A DNA stretch of 64,000 nucleotides from NCBI RefSeq assembly GCF_002929845.1, contig NZ_PJJS01000043.1, positions 40,888 to 104,887 of the forward strand. The letters are read 5' to 3'. Source of the DNA: Cryobacterium sp. M96. GTDB lineage: Bacteria; Actinomycetota; Actinomycetes; Actinomycetales; Microbacteriaceae. Below, one piece after another: positions 56,631 to 64,000 of this stretch (positions are counted from its first letter, which is position 1; every line of letters begins with the position of its first letter). Both the position numbers and the translations under genes were made by a program. The notes beneath the pieces are model-generated. The model searched no databases. It worked only from the letters and a program-made list of their open reading frames with translations, and was not told the DNA's origin.

Positions 56631-57647
56631 ATGACGGACCAAGCGGCGCTCGAGGCCACCATGCGGCGTGCGCTCGCGCTGGCCGCGAATGGGCCGGCCA
56701 CAGGCCCGAACCCCCGCGTCGGCTGTGTTCTCCTCGACGATTCCGGGCAGGTCCTGGCCGAAGGCTGGCATCTCGGCGCCGGAACCCCCCACGCCGAGGT
56801 TGTCGCCCTGAGCCGGCTCGCCGCCGGCGCCGCCCGCGGTGCCACCGCCGTCGTCACCCTCGAACCCTGCAACCACACCGGCCGCACCGGCCCCTGCTCG
56901 CTCGCCCTGATCGACGCCGGCGTCCGCCGGGTCGTCTACGCCGTCGCCGACCCCGGCGTCGGCTCCTCGGGCGGGGCCGACCGGCTCCACGGCGCCGGAA
57001 TCGACGTCACCGGCGGGCTGCTCGCCGACGAGGTCGAACCATTCCTCGCCGACTGGCTCGTCGCCGCCCGTCTCGGGCGCCCGTTCGTGACGCTCAAGTG
57101 GGCGTCGAGCCTCGACGGGCGCGCGGCGGCCGACGACGGGACCAGCCGCTGGATCACCGGACCGGAGGCCCGGCAGGACGTGCACCGGCGGCGCGCGGCA
57201 GCCGGCGCCATCCTCGTCGGCACCGGCACCGCGCTCGCCGACGACCCTGCCCTGACCGCCCGCGACGCCGCTGGAAAGCTTCTGCCCACGCAGCCGGTGC
57301 CGGTCGTGATCGGCACCCGCGGCATCCCCAACGACGCCGCCCTCCGCGCCCACCCGCATCCGCCCCTCTTCTTCGCCACCGACGATCTGCTGGCCGTGCT
57401 GCACGACCTGCACCGGCGCGGCATCCGTCACGCCTTCATCGAGGGTGGGCCCACTCTCGCCAGTGCGTTCGTCGCGGCCGGGCTGGTCGACGAGTACCTC
57501 GTGTACCTCGCGCCCACGCTGCTCGGCGGCGCCCGGCTCGCCCTGGGCGACATCGGGGTGGCCGGCATCACCGACCAGCGCCGCCTGGCCATCGACCATT
57601 ACGACCGACTCGGCGACGACCTCCTCGTCGTCGCCCGGCCGAGATAG
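56631..57647 (+). CDS. ribD: Bifunctional diaminohydroxyphosphoribosylaminopyrimidine deaminase / reductase
   Basis: A 338-residue two-domain enzyme performing the second and third steps of riboflavin synthesis. The deaminase domain has HAEVVALSRLA and LEPCNHTGRTGPCSLALI (zinc His and Cys residues). The reductase domain (from residue ~145) has VTLKWASSLDGRAAADDGTS, WITGPEARQDVHRRR and FIEGGPTLASAFVAAGLVDE. The ATG at 56631 is preceded by AGGACGGGA. It is the first gene after the FMN riboswitch. Confidence 0.95.
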   Translation: MTDQAALEATMRRALALAANGPATGPNPRVGCVLLDDSGQVLAEGWHLGAGTPHAEVVALSRLAAGAARGATAVVTLEPCNHTGRTGPCSLALIDAGVRRVVYAVADPGVGSSGGADRLHGAGIDVTGGLLADEVEPFLADWLVAARLGRPFVTLKWASSLDGRAAADDGTSRWITGPEARQDVHRRRAAAGAILVGTGTALADDPALTARDAAGKLLPTQPVPVVIGTRGIPNDAALRAHPHPPLFFATDDLLAVLHDLHRRGIRHAFIEGGPTLASAFVAAGLVDEYLVYLAPTLLGGARLALGDIGVAGITDQRRLAIDHYDRLGDDLLVVARPR

Positions 57648-57654
57648 GACAATC

Positions 57655-58287
57655 ATGTTCACCGGAATCATCGAGGAACTCGGCCAGGTCGAGAAGGTGG
57701 AGCGATCCACGGATGCCGCCCGCCTCACCATCCGCGGCCCGAGAGTCGTAGCCGACGCCGGCCACGGCGACTCGATCGCGGTCAACGGCGTCTGCCTCAC
57801 CGTGGTGGAGCGGACCGGCGACACCTTCACCGCCGACGTGATGGCCCAGACCCTCCTCATGTCCACCCTCGATGCCGCCCGCGCCGGCAGCCCGGTCAAC
57901 CTCGAGCGCGCCGCCCTCGTCGGCGACCGCCTGGGCGGCCACATCGTGCAGGGCCACATCGACGGCACCAGCACCCTGCTGGCCGTCACCCCCGGTGAGG
58001 CCTGGCGGGTGCTGCGGTTCAGCCTCTCCGCCGAACTCGCCCCGCTCGTGGTAGGCAAGGGCTCCATCGCCGTGGACGGCGTCTCGCTGACCGTCAGCAA
58101 CATCAGCCCGGCGAGCGAACCGGACCAGTGGTTCGAAGTCTCTCTCATCCCCGAAACCCTCACCGTTACGACGCTGGGACAGCGCACGATCGGCGATCAC
58201 GTCAACATTGAAACCGACATCCTGGCCCGCCACGTGGAGCGCATGCTCGCCCTGGCGGACGCCGGATCGAAAAGGAGCCACTCATGA
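57655..58287 (+). CDS. ribE: Riboflavin synthase, alpha chain
   Basis: A 210-residue protein made of two similar barrels. The N-terminus MFTGIIEELGQVEKVE is diagnostic. The paired motifs GDSIAVNGVCLTVVE and KGSIAVDGVSLTVSNI mark the two halves. It dismutates two molecules of 6,7-dimethyl-8-ribityllumazine to riboflavin. It starts seven bases after ribD and overlaps ribBA by four. Confidence 0.95.
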   Translation: MFTGIIEELGQVEKVERSTDAARLTIRGPRVVADAGHGDSIAVNGVCLTVVERTGDTFTADVMAQTLLMSTLDAARAGSPVNLERAALVGDRLGGHIVQGHIDGTSTLLAVTPGEAWRVLRFSLSAELAPLVVGKGSIAVDGVSLTVSNISPASEPDQWFEVSLIPETLTVTTLGQRTIGDHVNIETDILARHVERMLALADAGSKRSHS

Positions 58288-59546
58288 GCCTCGCCGACAT
58301 TCCTACCGCGCTGGATGCCCTCCGGCTCGGGAAACCGGTCATCGTCGCCGACGACGAGGGCCGTGAGAATGAGGGCGATGTGATCATCTCCGCCCAGATG
58401 GCCACGCAGGAGTGGATCGCCTGGACCGTGCGGTACTCCTCCGGCTTCATCTGCGCGCCGATGACCAACGACCTAGCCGACAAGCTCGATCTGCCGGTGA
58501 TGGTGCCGAACAATGAGGACCCCCGCGGCACGAACTACACGGTGTCGGTCGACGCGGCCGACCGGCTCAGCACCGGGATCAGCGCGGCCGACCGCGCGCA
58601 CACCCTGCGCGTGCTGGCCGATCCGGCCTCGACGCCGTCCAGCCTGCACCGGCCCGGCCACATCATGCCGCTGCGTGCGAGGGATGGCGGTGTGCGCGAG
58701 CGGGACGGCCACACGGAGGCGGCCGTCGACCTGATGAAACTGGCCGGCCTCGTACCGGTCGCCGGAATTTGCGAGATCGTCGCCGAAGACGGCGAGATGA
58801 TGCGCCTGCCCGGGCTCCTCGCCCTCGGCGAGCGCGAGGGCGTGCTGGTGATCACCATCAAGGACCTGATCGCCTACCTGCAGGAGTTCCACACCGACAC
58901 CGAGCTGCCCACAGTCAGCCCGATCCTCGAATCGCCGCGGGTGGACTTCGAGGTGGAGACCACGGTGCCCACCCGGCACGGCTACTTCCAGGTGCGCGCC
59001 TACCGGGACCGGATGACCGGCGCCGACCACGTGGCCATCGTCTCCGGCACCCCCGCCGACGGCGCGATCGTGCGGGTGCACTCCGAGTGCCTCACCGGTG
59101 AGGCGTTCGGCTCGCTCAAATGCGAGTGCGGGCCTCAACTGGATGCCGCCCTGGAGACCATTCAGGAGCTCGGCGGCGTCGTCGTCTACCTGCGCGGCCA
59201 GGAGGGCCGCGGCATCGGGCTGATCAACAAGCTGCGCGCCTACAAGCTGCAGGAGGACGGCCTGGACACCTTCGACGCCAACGTGGCGCTGGGCCTTCCC
59301 GCCGACTCCCGAGACTACGGCGCCGCCACGGCCATCCTGCACGACCTGGGCCTGTCCGCCGTGCGGCTGCTGACCAACAACCCGGAGAAGGTGCGCCAGC
59401 TCGAGGCGCACGGCATCACCGTGACCGAGCGAGTGCCGCTCGTCGTCGGCGTCGGCACGCACAATCAGGACTACCTGGCCGTCAAGCGCGACCGGATGGG
59501 CCACCACATCACAGAAGCAGACATGCTGAAAGGAATCGCACTATGA
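58284..59546 (+). CDS. ribBA: Bifunctional DHBP synthase / GTP cyclohydrolase II
   Basis: 420 residues. The first half is 3,4-dihydroxy-2-butanone-4-phosphate synthase: VIVADDEGRENEGDVII and RPGHIMPLRARDGGVRERDG. The second half is GTP cyclohydrolase II: RVHSECLTGEAFGSLKCECG with the three zinc cysteines, YLRGQEGRGIGLINKL, and LTNNPEKVRQLEAHGI. Both precursors of riboflavin are thus made by one protein. ATGA overlaps couple it to ribE before and ribH after. Confidence 0.96.
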   Translation: MSLADIPTALDALRLGKPVIVADDEGRENEGDVIISAQMATQEWIAWTVRYSSGFICAPMTNDLADKLDLPVMVPNNEDPRGTNYTVSVDAADRLSTGISAADRAHTLRVLADPASTPSSLHRPGHIMPLRARDGGVRERDGHTEAAVDLMKLAGLVPVAGICEIVAEDGEMMRLPGLLALGEREGVLVITIKDLIAYLQEFHTDTELPTVSPILESPRVDFEVETTVPTRHGYFQVRAYRDRMTGADHVAIVSGTPADGAIVRVHSECLTGEAFGSLKCECGPQLDAALETIQELGGVVVYLRGQEGRGIGLINKLRAYKLQEDGLDTFDANVALGLPADSRDYGAATAILHDLGLSAVRLLTNNPEKVRQLEAHGITVTERVPLVVGVGTHNQDYLAVKRDRMGHHITEADMLKGIAL

Positions 59547-60013
59547 GCGGAGCAGGCTCCCCGGAGATCGAGATCGACGGAACCGGGCTGGACATCGTGA
59601 TCGTCGCCGGACGCTGGCATGACGTGATCACCGACGGGCTGATCGCCGGTGCGACCCGGGTGCTCGAGGCATCCGGTGCCCGCTACTCGCTCGTGCGGGT
59701 TCCCGGCAGCTTCGAGCTGCCGGTTGCATGCAAGGTGGCCCTCGACAACGGCGCCGACGCGGTTGTCGCGCTCGGCGTGATCATTCGTGGCGGCACCCCG
59801 CACTTCGAGTACGTGTCGTCGGCGGCAACGGATGGCCTCACCCGGGTGGCGCTGGACACCGGCAAGCCGGTGGGTTTCGGCGTGCTCACCCTCGACGACG
59901 AGCAGCAGGGCCTGGACCGGGCGGGCCTGCCCGGCTCGAAGGAGGACAAGGGCGAGGAGGCGGCCGCGGCGGCCATCGCGACCGCTCAGCTGCTGCAGAA
60001 GCTGCGCGAGTAA
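59543..60013 (+). CDS. ribH: 6,7-dimethyl-8-ribityllumazine synthase
   Basis: A 156-residue lumazine synthase that joins the two riboflavin precursors and forms a capsid-like oligomer in many bacteria. VVAGRWHDVITDGLI, VRVPGSFELPVACK and LGVIIRGGTPHFEYVSSAAT, with the catalytic His, are in the standard positions; GVLTLDDEQQGLDRAG replaces the usual GVLTTENXEQA. It is the last gene of the rib operon. Confidence 0.95.
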   Translation: MSGAGSPEIEIDGTGLDIVIVAGRWHDVITDGLIAGATRVLEASGARYSLVRVPGSFELPVACKVALDNGADAVVALGVIIRGGTPHFEYVSSAATDGLTRVALDTGKPVGFGVLTLDDEQQGLDRAGLPGSKEDKGEEAAAAAIATAQLLQKLRE

Positions 60014-60099
60014 GACACGACCATAATGCGGCGGCATCCGTATCGTTTCCGGAGCGTGGGCCGAGGATTAGCGGAGCCGAGACTCCGGACGTAGGGTGC

Positions 60100-60128
60100 A
60101 AGGGCGGCTGTCACAAACGGCCGCCCTT
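60100..60128 (+). terminator. Terminator of the riboflavin operon
   Basis: AAGGGCGGC (60100-60108) and GCCGCCCTT (60120-60128), 86 bases after ribH. The tail TCTCGACTT is only modestly T-rich. Confidence 0.7.
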
Positions 60129-60158
60129 CTCGACTTCCCGCACCTGTACTCTCGACCG

Positions 60159-61193
60159 GAAACGAGACCACGGCGCTGCCGGCGTCCTTCGCCGTCTTCG
60201 GCGCGGCCATGGTGGCCCGCCCCATCGGCGCGCTGGTCTTCGGCCACTTCGGCGACAAGAGGGGCCGCAAGGCCACTCTCGTCGGGGCACTGCTGACCAT
60301 GGGCATCGCGACCTTCCTGATCGGGGTGCTGCCCACCTACGCCATGATCGGCTGGCTCACGCCGGACCTGCTCGTGGTCCTGCGCCTCGCCCAGGGCTTC
60401 GCACTCGGCGGGGAGTGGTCCGGCGCCGCGCTGGTCGCGACCGAGAACGCCCCGGTCGGCAAGCGCGCCTGGTACGGCACGTTCCCGCAGGTCGGCGCCC
60501 CGCTCGGCTTCATCATCGCCAACGGCCTGTTCCTGGCCATCGCACTGGCCCTGCCCGGTGATGACCCGACCCGCTGACGACCCGACCCGCCCCTCGGACG
60601 CGTTCCTCGAGTGGGCGTGGCGCATCCCGTTCCTCTTCTCCGCGGTGATGGTCGTCGTCGGCCTCTGGGTACGCCCGCGCCTAGTCGAATCCGACGCCTT
60701 CACACAGGTCGTCGCCACCAAGCGTGTGGAGAAACTGCCGCTCGCGGCCGTGTTCCGGTCGCACTGGCGCCAGCTGATCCTCGGCACCTTCATCATGCTG
60801 GCCACTTACGTGCTGTTCTTCGGCGTGTTCACGTTGGCCTCCGGCCCCTGGGCCGACAGGCACGGGCGCCGCAAGACCCTGATCTTCGTGACCCTGGCGA
60901 TCATCGGATTCGGCCTGCTCTTCGTGCCGCTGATGGGAATGACCTTCGGGCCGATGGGCGCGCTGCTGCCCGAGTTGTTCCCGACCAGCGTGCGCTACAC
61001 CGGCTCCGCTTTCGCGTACAACATGAGCTCGATCCTCGGGGCGGCGGTGGCTCCGTTCATCGCGATCTGGCTGTGGACCCTCGGCGAGGGCAGCCCGTTC
61101 TGGGTCGGCGTCTACCTCTCGGTGATGGCCGTGATCGCCCTGGTCGCCCTGCTGCTGAGCCGCGAGACCCGCGACATCGACATCGACCACTGA
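60159..61193 (+). pseudogene. Broken MHS-family (ShiA/ProP-like) transporter of the major facilitator superfamily
   Basis: Homology begins mid-protein near 60159 with TALPASFAVFGAAM, then the MFS loop GHFGDKRGRK; the first transmembrane helix and a start codon are missing. The reading frame stops at 60575-60577 because a 16-bp tandem duplication (GATGACCCGACCCGCT then GACGACCCGACCCGCC, about 60558-60589) shifts the frame. After it the protein resumes as SDAFLEWAWRIPFLFSAVM to a natural end at 61193. Two further in-frame losses seem present: after YVLFFGVF, where helix 7-8 sequence is missing, and after VPLMGM. It cannot make a working transporter. Confidence 0.85.
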
Positions 61194-61202
61194 CCTGGCT
61201 CT

Positions 61203-61254
61203 CGGCTGGCTCTCGACCGGCTCTCGACCACCGGTGGTCGAACCTGTCGAGACC
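61203..61254. repeat. GGTCTCGACAGG-type dispersed repeat with 18-bp palindrome
   Basis: TCGACCACCGGTGGTCGA (61224-61241) is a perfect palindrome, flanked by CTCTCGACCGG-type repeats on the left and ACCTGTCGAGACC on the right. The right half resembles the GGTCTCGACAGGYTCGACCACC repeat that is common in Microbacteriaceae and related genomes, from memory. Confidence 0.6.
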
Positions 61255-61259
61255 CGGGT

Positions 61260-61502
61260 CAGTCGAGGAACAGGGTGCGCAGGCGCCGGGTCGTGAAGGC
61301 CAGGCCGAGCAGGATCAGAGGTCTCGCCGGTGCGGGTCGAGACGGCGCCCAGCCTGCGCATGGTGGTGGACTTGCCGGCCCCGTTCGGGCCGAGCAGTCC
61401 GAAGGATTCGTCGGGCGCCACCTCGAAGGAGATGCCGTCCACGGCGGCGAAATCCTGGTGCCTCGTGACGAGATTTCGGGCCACGACGACGGGCTCCGGC
61501 AC
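61260..61502 (-). pseudogene. Collapsed ABC-2 transporter: ATPase start joined to permease end
   Basis: From the GTG at 61502 (minus strand) the frame encodes the beginning of a DrrA-like ATPase: [20 protein letters not shown], then [16 protein letters not shown] (Walker A), stopping its homology at AVSTRTGE near 61322. Directly after, in another frame, [19 protein letters not shown] and a stop at 61260-61262 look like the C-terminus of an ABC-2 permease. A single deletion of the intervening ATPase and permease sequence explains both ends. No product is expected to function. Confidence 0.65.
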
Positions 61503-61548
61503 GGTTCCCTGCTGGAGACCGCCGGGCCCATCCCAAGCGGGATGCGGT

Positions 61549-61563
61549 TAAGATCATTCAGTG
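61549..61563 (+). promoter_or_regulatory. Leaderless promoter of the ABC exporter
   Basis: TAAGAT (61549-61554), six bases, then the GTG start at 61561. No ribosome binding site. Confidence 0.5.
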
Positions 61564-63843
61564 AGTACCCCCAGCAACCCCCGTTCCGCCGCCCGCCCGC
61601 CCACCAGCACGGCCGGTCGCACGGCCGGTCGCGGTCGCCTCGGCCGGATGGGGCGCCGCGACGATGCCGGCGGACCCCGCGCGACGTTCAGCCAGTTGGT
61701 CCCGTATCTGCTCGAGCACAAGAAGGTGCTCGGCTTCGTCATCGTACTCAGCATCCTCGGCGCCCTCGCCAGCCTCGCCCAGCCGCTCCTGGTCAGCCAG
61801 GTCATCACCATCGTGCAGGAGGGTGACGCGCTCGGCAGCCTGGTGTGGGCGCTGGTCGCACTCGTCGTCATCTCCGCCCTGATCAGCGGCTACCAGCACT
61901 ATCTGCTGCAGCGCACCGGTGAGGGCGTCGTGCTCTCCAGCCGCCGCAAACTGATCGGGCGGATGCTCCGCCTTCCGATCAGCGAATTCGACACCCGCCG
62001 CACCGGCGACCTGGTCTCCCGGGTGGGGTCGGACACCACGCTGCTGCGGGCCGTGCTCACCCAGGGTTTGGTCGAGGCGATCGGCGGGTCGCTCACGTTC
62101 GTCGGCGCGCTCATCGCCATGCTCGTGATCGATCCGGTGCTGCTCGGCCTGACGGTACTGGTGATCGCCGTGTCGGTGGTCACCGTCACACTGCTGTCGC
62201 AGCGCATCCGTGCCGCCAGCCTCGCCGCGCAGGCCAAGGTCGGCGACCTCGCCGCCAGTGTCGAGCGCGCCATCAGCGCGGTGCGCACCGTGCGTGCCTC
62301 GAACGCCACCGACCGGGAGATCGCCGCCGTCGAGGAGGACGCCAAGGGCGCCTGGCGGATGGGCATCCAGGTCGCGAGGATCTCGGCCCTCGTCGTGCCG
62401 ATCGCCGGCATCGCCATGCAGGTGTCGTTCCTGGTCGTGCTGGGCGTGGGCGGCTTCCGCGTGGCCAGCGGCACCATCACGATCGCGGACCTGATCGCGT
62501 TCATCCTGTTCCTGTTTCTGATGATCGTGCCGCTCGGCCAGGCGTTCGGCGCGATCACCTCCGTGAACGCCGCGCTCGGCGCCCTCGGCCGCATCCAGGA
62601 GATCATCGACCTGCCCACCGAGGACCAGTTCGACCGCGACATCGCCCCTCTGGCCATCACGGTCGGCGCCGCCAACGAGTCGGTGCGGCCGGATGCCCCG
62701 GCGATCTCGTTCGAGAACGTGCAGTTCGGCTACCTGGTCGCCTCGGCAGCGACGGATGCCGCGGGTGCGGAGGCCGGGTCGCAGGCCGGGTCGCAGGCCG
62801 GTGCTGCCGGTGTCGGCCGTGTTGCCGGCGCCGCAGCCGGTGCGGGGACTATCGGCTCTGCTGCGGCCGCGTCGGCGGATTCCGCCGCTCTTTCCGGTGC
62901 CGGGCGTTCCGCTCACACGGCTTCCGATGCCGAGCTCGTCGCCGCCGAGAACGCGATGATCGAGACCGCCGTCGCGGCTCCGTTCGTGCTCGAGACCGCC
63001 ATCGTGGTTCCGGCCGTGATGGAGGCCGTGCTGGCCGAGCCCGACCTCGTCGAGGCAGATCTCGCGGCCGCTGACCGCTCCGCGGCCGCGGCCGACCATG
63101 CTGCCGAGCAGGCGACCGAACGGGCGACCGAGCGCAGCGACGCCGACGCCGCCGGCAAGCCCCGCCCGGTGCTCCGCGGCGTCTCCTTCGACGCCCCGCG
63201 CGGCAAGCGCACCGCCCTGGTCGGCCCGTCCGGTGCCGGCAAGAGCACCATCCTGGCCCTGATCGAGCGCTTCTACGACCCGACCGGAGGCGTTGTGCGC
63301 ATGGGGGGACTGGACATCCGCACCCTCGACCGCACCGCGCTGCGCTCGCAGATCGGCTACGTCGAACAGGACGCCCCCGTGCTGGCCGGTTCGCTGAGAG
63401 ACAACCTGACCCTGTCCACGCCCGACGCCACCGACGAGGAGTGCATCGCCGTGCTGCACGCCGTGAACCTCTCCGAGGTGCTCGAGCGCGACCCGGCCGG
63501 GCTGGGCGCGGCGGTCGGCGAGTCCGGCGTGATGCTCTCCGGCGGCGAACGCCAGCGGCTGGCGATCGCGCGCGCCCTGCTGGCCGCGCCGCCCATCCTG
63601 CTGCTGGACGAGTCCACCTCGAGTCTCGACGGCGTCAACGAGCAGAAGATGCGGGCCGCGATCGACGCGGTCGCCGTGGACCGTACCCTGATCGTGATCG
63701 CGCACCGCTTGTCGACCGTGGTCGACTCCGACCAGATCGTGGTGCTCGACCACGGTCAGGTCATCGGCACCGGTACGCACTCCGAGCTGGTCGCCTCGAC
63801 GCCGCTCTACCGCGAGCTCGCCAAGCACCAGCTGCTCGTTTAG
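61561..63843 (+). CDS. ABC exporter (MsbA/LmrA-like half transporter) with a low-complexity insertion in the ATPase
   Basis: 760 residues from a GTG. Residues 1-40 are Arg/Ala-rich, residues ~45-350 are a six-helix exporter domain (EFDTRRTGDLVSRVGSDTTL intracellular loop). The NBD begins AISFENVQFGY, where Tyr 391 is the A-loop. Normal sequence resumes at residue 537 with VLRGVSFDAPRGKRTAL; between them lie ~145 residues, about 130 more than usual, Ala/Gly/Ser- then Ala/Glu/Val-rich. Walker A VGPSGAGKST (near 555), LSGGERQRLAIARAL (659), Walker B ILLLDES (E684) and IAHRLSTV are intact, so the ATPase looks active. The substrate is unknown. Confidence 0.9.
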   Translation: MSTPSNPRSAARPPTSTAGRTAGRGRLGRMGRRDDAGGPRATFSQLVPYLLEHKKVLGFVIVLSILGALASLAQPLLVSQVITIVQEGDALGSLVWALVALVVISALISGYQHYLLQRTGEGVVLSSRRKLIGRMLRLPISEFDTRRTGDLVSRVGSDTTLLRAVLTQGLVEAIGGSLTFVGALIAMLVIDPVLLGLTVLVIAVSVVTVTLLSQRIRAASLAAQAKVGDLAASVERAISAVRTVRASNATDREIAAVEEDAKGAWRMGIQVARISALVVPIAGIAMQVSFLVVLGVGGFRVASGTITIADLIAFILFLFLMIVPLGQAFGAITSVNAALGALGRIQEIIDLPTEDQFDRDIAPLAITVGAANESVRPDAPAISFENVQFGYLVASAATDAAGAEAGSQAGSQAGAAGVGRVAGAAAGAGTIGSAAAASADSAALSGAGRSAHTASDAELVAAENAMIETAVAAPFVLETAIVVPAVMEAVLAEPDLVEADLAAADRSAAAADHAAEQATERATERSDADAAGKPRPVLRGVSFDAPRGKRTALVGPSGAGKSTILALIERFYDPTGGVVRMGGLDIRTLDRTALRSQIGYVEQDAPVLAGSLRDNLTLSTPDATDEECIAVLHAVNLSEVLERDPAGLGAAVGESGVMLSGGERQRLAIARALLAAPPILLLDESTSSLDGVNEQKMRAAIDAVAVDRTLIVIAHRLSTVVDSDQIVVLDHGQVIGTGTHSELVASTPLYRELAKHQLLV

Positions 63844-63859
63844 CCTGGGCTGCCCGAAC

Positions 63860-63938
63860 CAATTCGACGGAGAATTCAGTCGAAACCGCCAGTTTTGGGC
63901 CTGAAACACCCGATCTAGCCAAAATCTCGGCTCTCCTG
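63860..63938. repeat. Palindromic repeat element, family B, decayed copy (B3)
   Basis: The left arm CAATTCGACGGAGA (63860-63873), preceded by CGAAC as in B1 and B2, is intact. At the expected distance AAAATCTC (63921-63928) matches the right arm but the remainder has diverged to GGCTCTCC. It starts 16 bases after the exporter stop. The last 60 bases of the window show nothing further. Confidence 0.6.
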
Positions 63939-64000
63939 CTGCTTCTGTGGGTTAATCCCGGCCGGGGAGCACTGGTTTGTGGCCGCCGAGGCTGAGCATG

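Noticed and set aside
60209..61193. Two separate small membrane proteins (60209-60577 and 60558-61193)
   Set aside because: They align to consecutive parts of one MHS transporter and are split by a tandem duplication.
61558..63909. A 783-codon antisense frame opposite the ABC exporter
   Set aside because: Composition is His/Arg/Gly/Asp-rich with no motif; a shadow of the exporter.

Overview
The window is a stretch of chromosome from a high-GC actinobacterium, most likely of the family Microbacteriaceae. The evidence is the strong G/C bias at third codon positions, frequent GTG starts, many start codons placed 6-7 bases after a TANNNT -10 hexamer (leaderless transcripts), and a backbone order purE-purK-gtrA-PH protein-birA-accD-accE-maf-accA-lpdA-PNP-phosphosugar mutase-add-deoA-cdd-sdh that, from memory, parallels the corresponding part of the Mycobacterium tuberculosis chromosome. 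The genus cannot be fixed from the sequence alone. No rRNA, tRNA, CRISPR array, phage or insertion-sequence transposase was seen.

Layout. 1-3777: dTDP-rhamnose genes (partial rfbA, rfbC, rfbB, rfbD) and a GT4 glycosyltransferase. 3828-8043: LCP wall-polymer ligase, purE, purK, a GtrA flippase-like protein and a PH-domain membrane protein. 8050-18416: birA, accD, accE, maf and the biotinylated accA. This group is split by a TRAM-type RNA methyltransferase and a three-gene signalling operon (LuxR response regulator, histidine kinase, kinase-like membrane protein). 18504-32098: LpdA-type flavoprotein, then a nucleoside salvage district: purine nucleoside phosphorylase and a phosphopentomutase-like mutase on one strand; BMP lipoprotein, ABC ATPase, two permeases, cytidine deaminase, thymidine phosphorylase, adenosine deaminase and PTS IIA/IIB on the other. 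32311-34666: manC and a mannosyltransferase. 34715-38281: sdhCDAB with a possible leaderless leader peptide. 38381-42463: YihY, xthA, trpS, HAD hydrolase.

42464-44301 is an accessory island. It holds a fusion protein with an AbiEi-like N-terminus and a DUF559/Vsr-like nuclease C-terminus, flanked by ~96-bp palindromic repeat elements (family A). A divergent copy lies upstream of birA. A second, unrelated palindromic element family (family B, arms AATTCGACGGAGATTTT) occurs at ~11.3, ~20.0 and ~63.9 kb. 44302-56319 is a glycerol/dihydroxyacetone locus: glpF-glpK, glpD, a SorC-type regulator, gldA, and dhaK-dhaL with a full-length DhaM-HPr-enzyme I fusion, plus an IclR regulator. Three copies of a TGCAC-N4-GTGCA operator connect its transcription units. 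56377-60013 is an FMN-riboswitch-controlled riboflavin operon (ribD, ribE, ribBA, ribH). 60159-61502 contains two decaying genes, an MHS-type transporter and a collapsed ABC-2 system. The window ends with an ABC exporter that carries a ~130-residue low-complexity insertion inside its nucleotide-binding domain.

A further theme is short tandem-repeat growth inside or next to genes: the sdhB N-terminus, accA C-terminus, xthA N-terminus, mutase N-terminus, exporter linker, and a ~100-bp GTC tract before the HAD gene.
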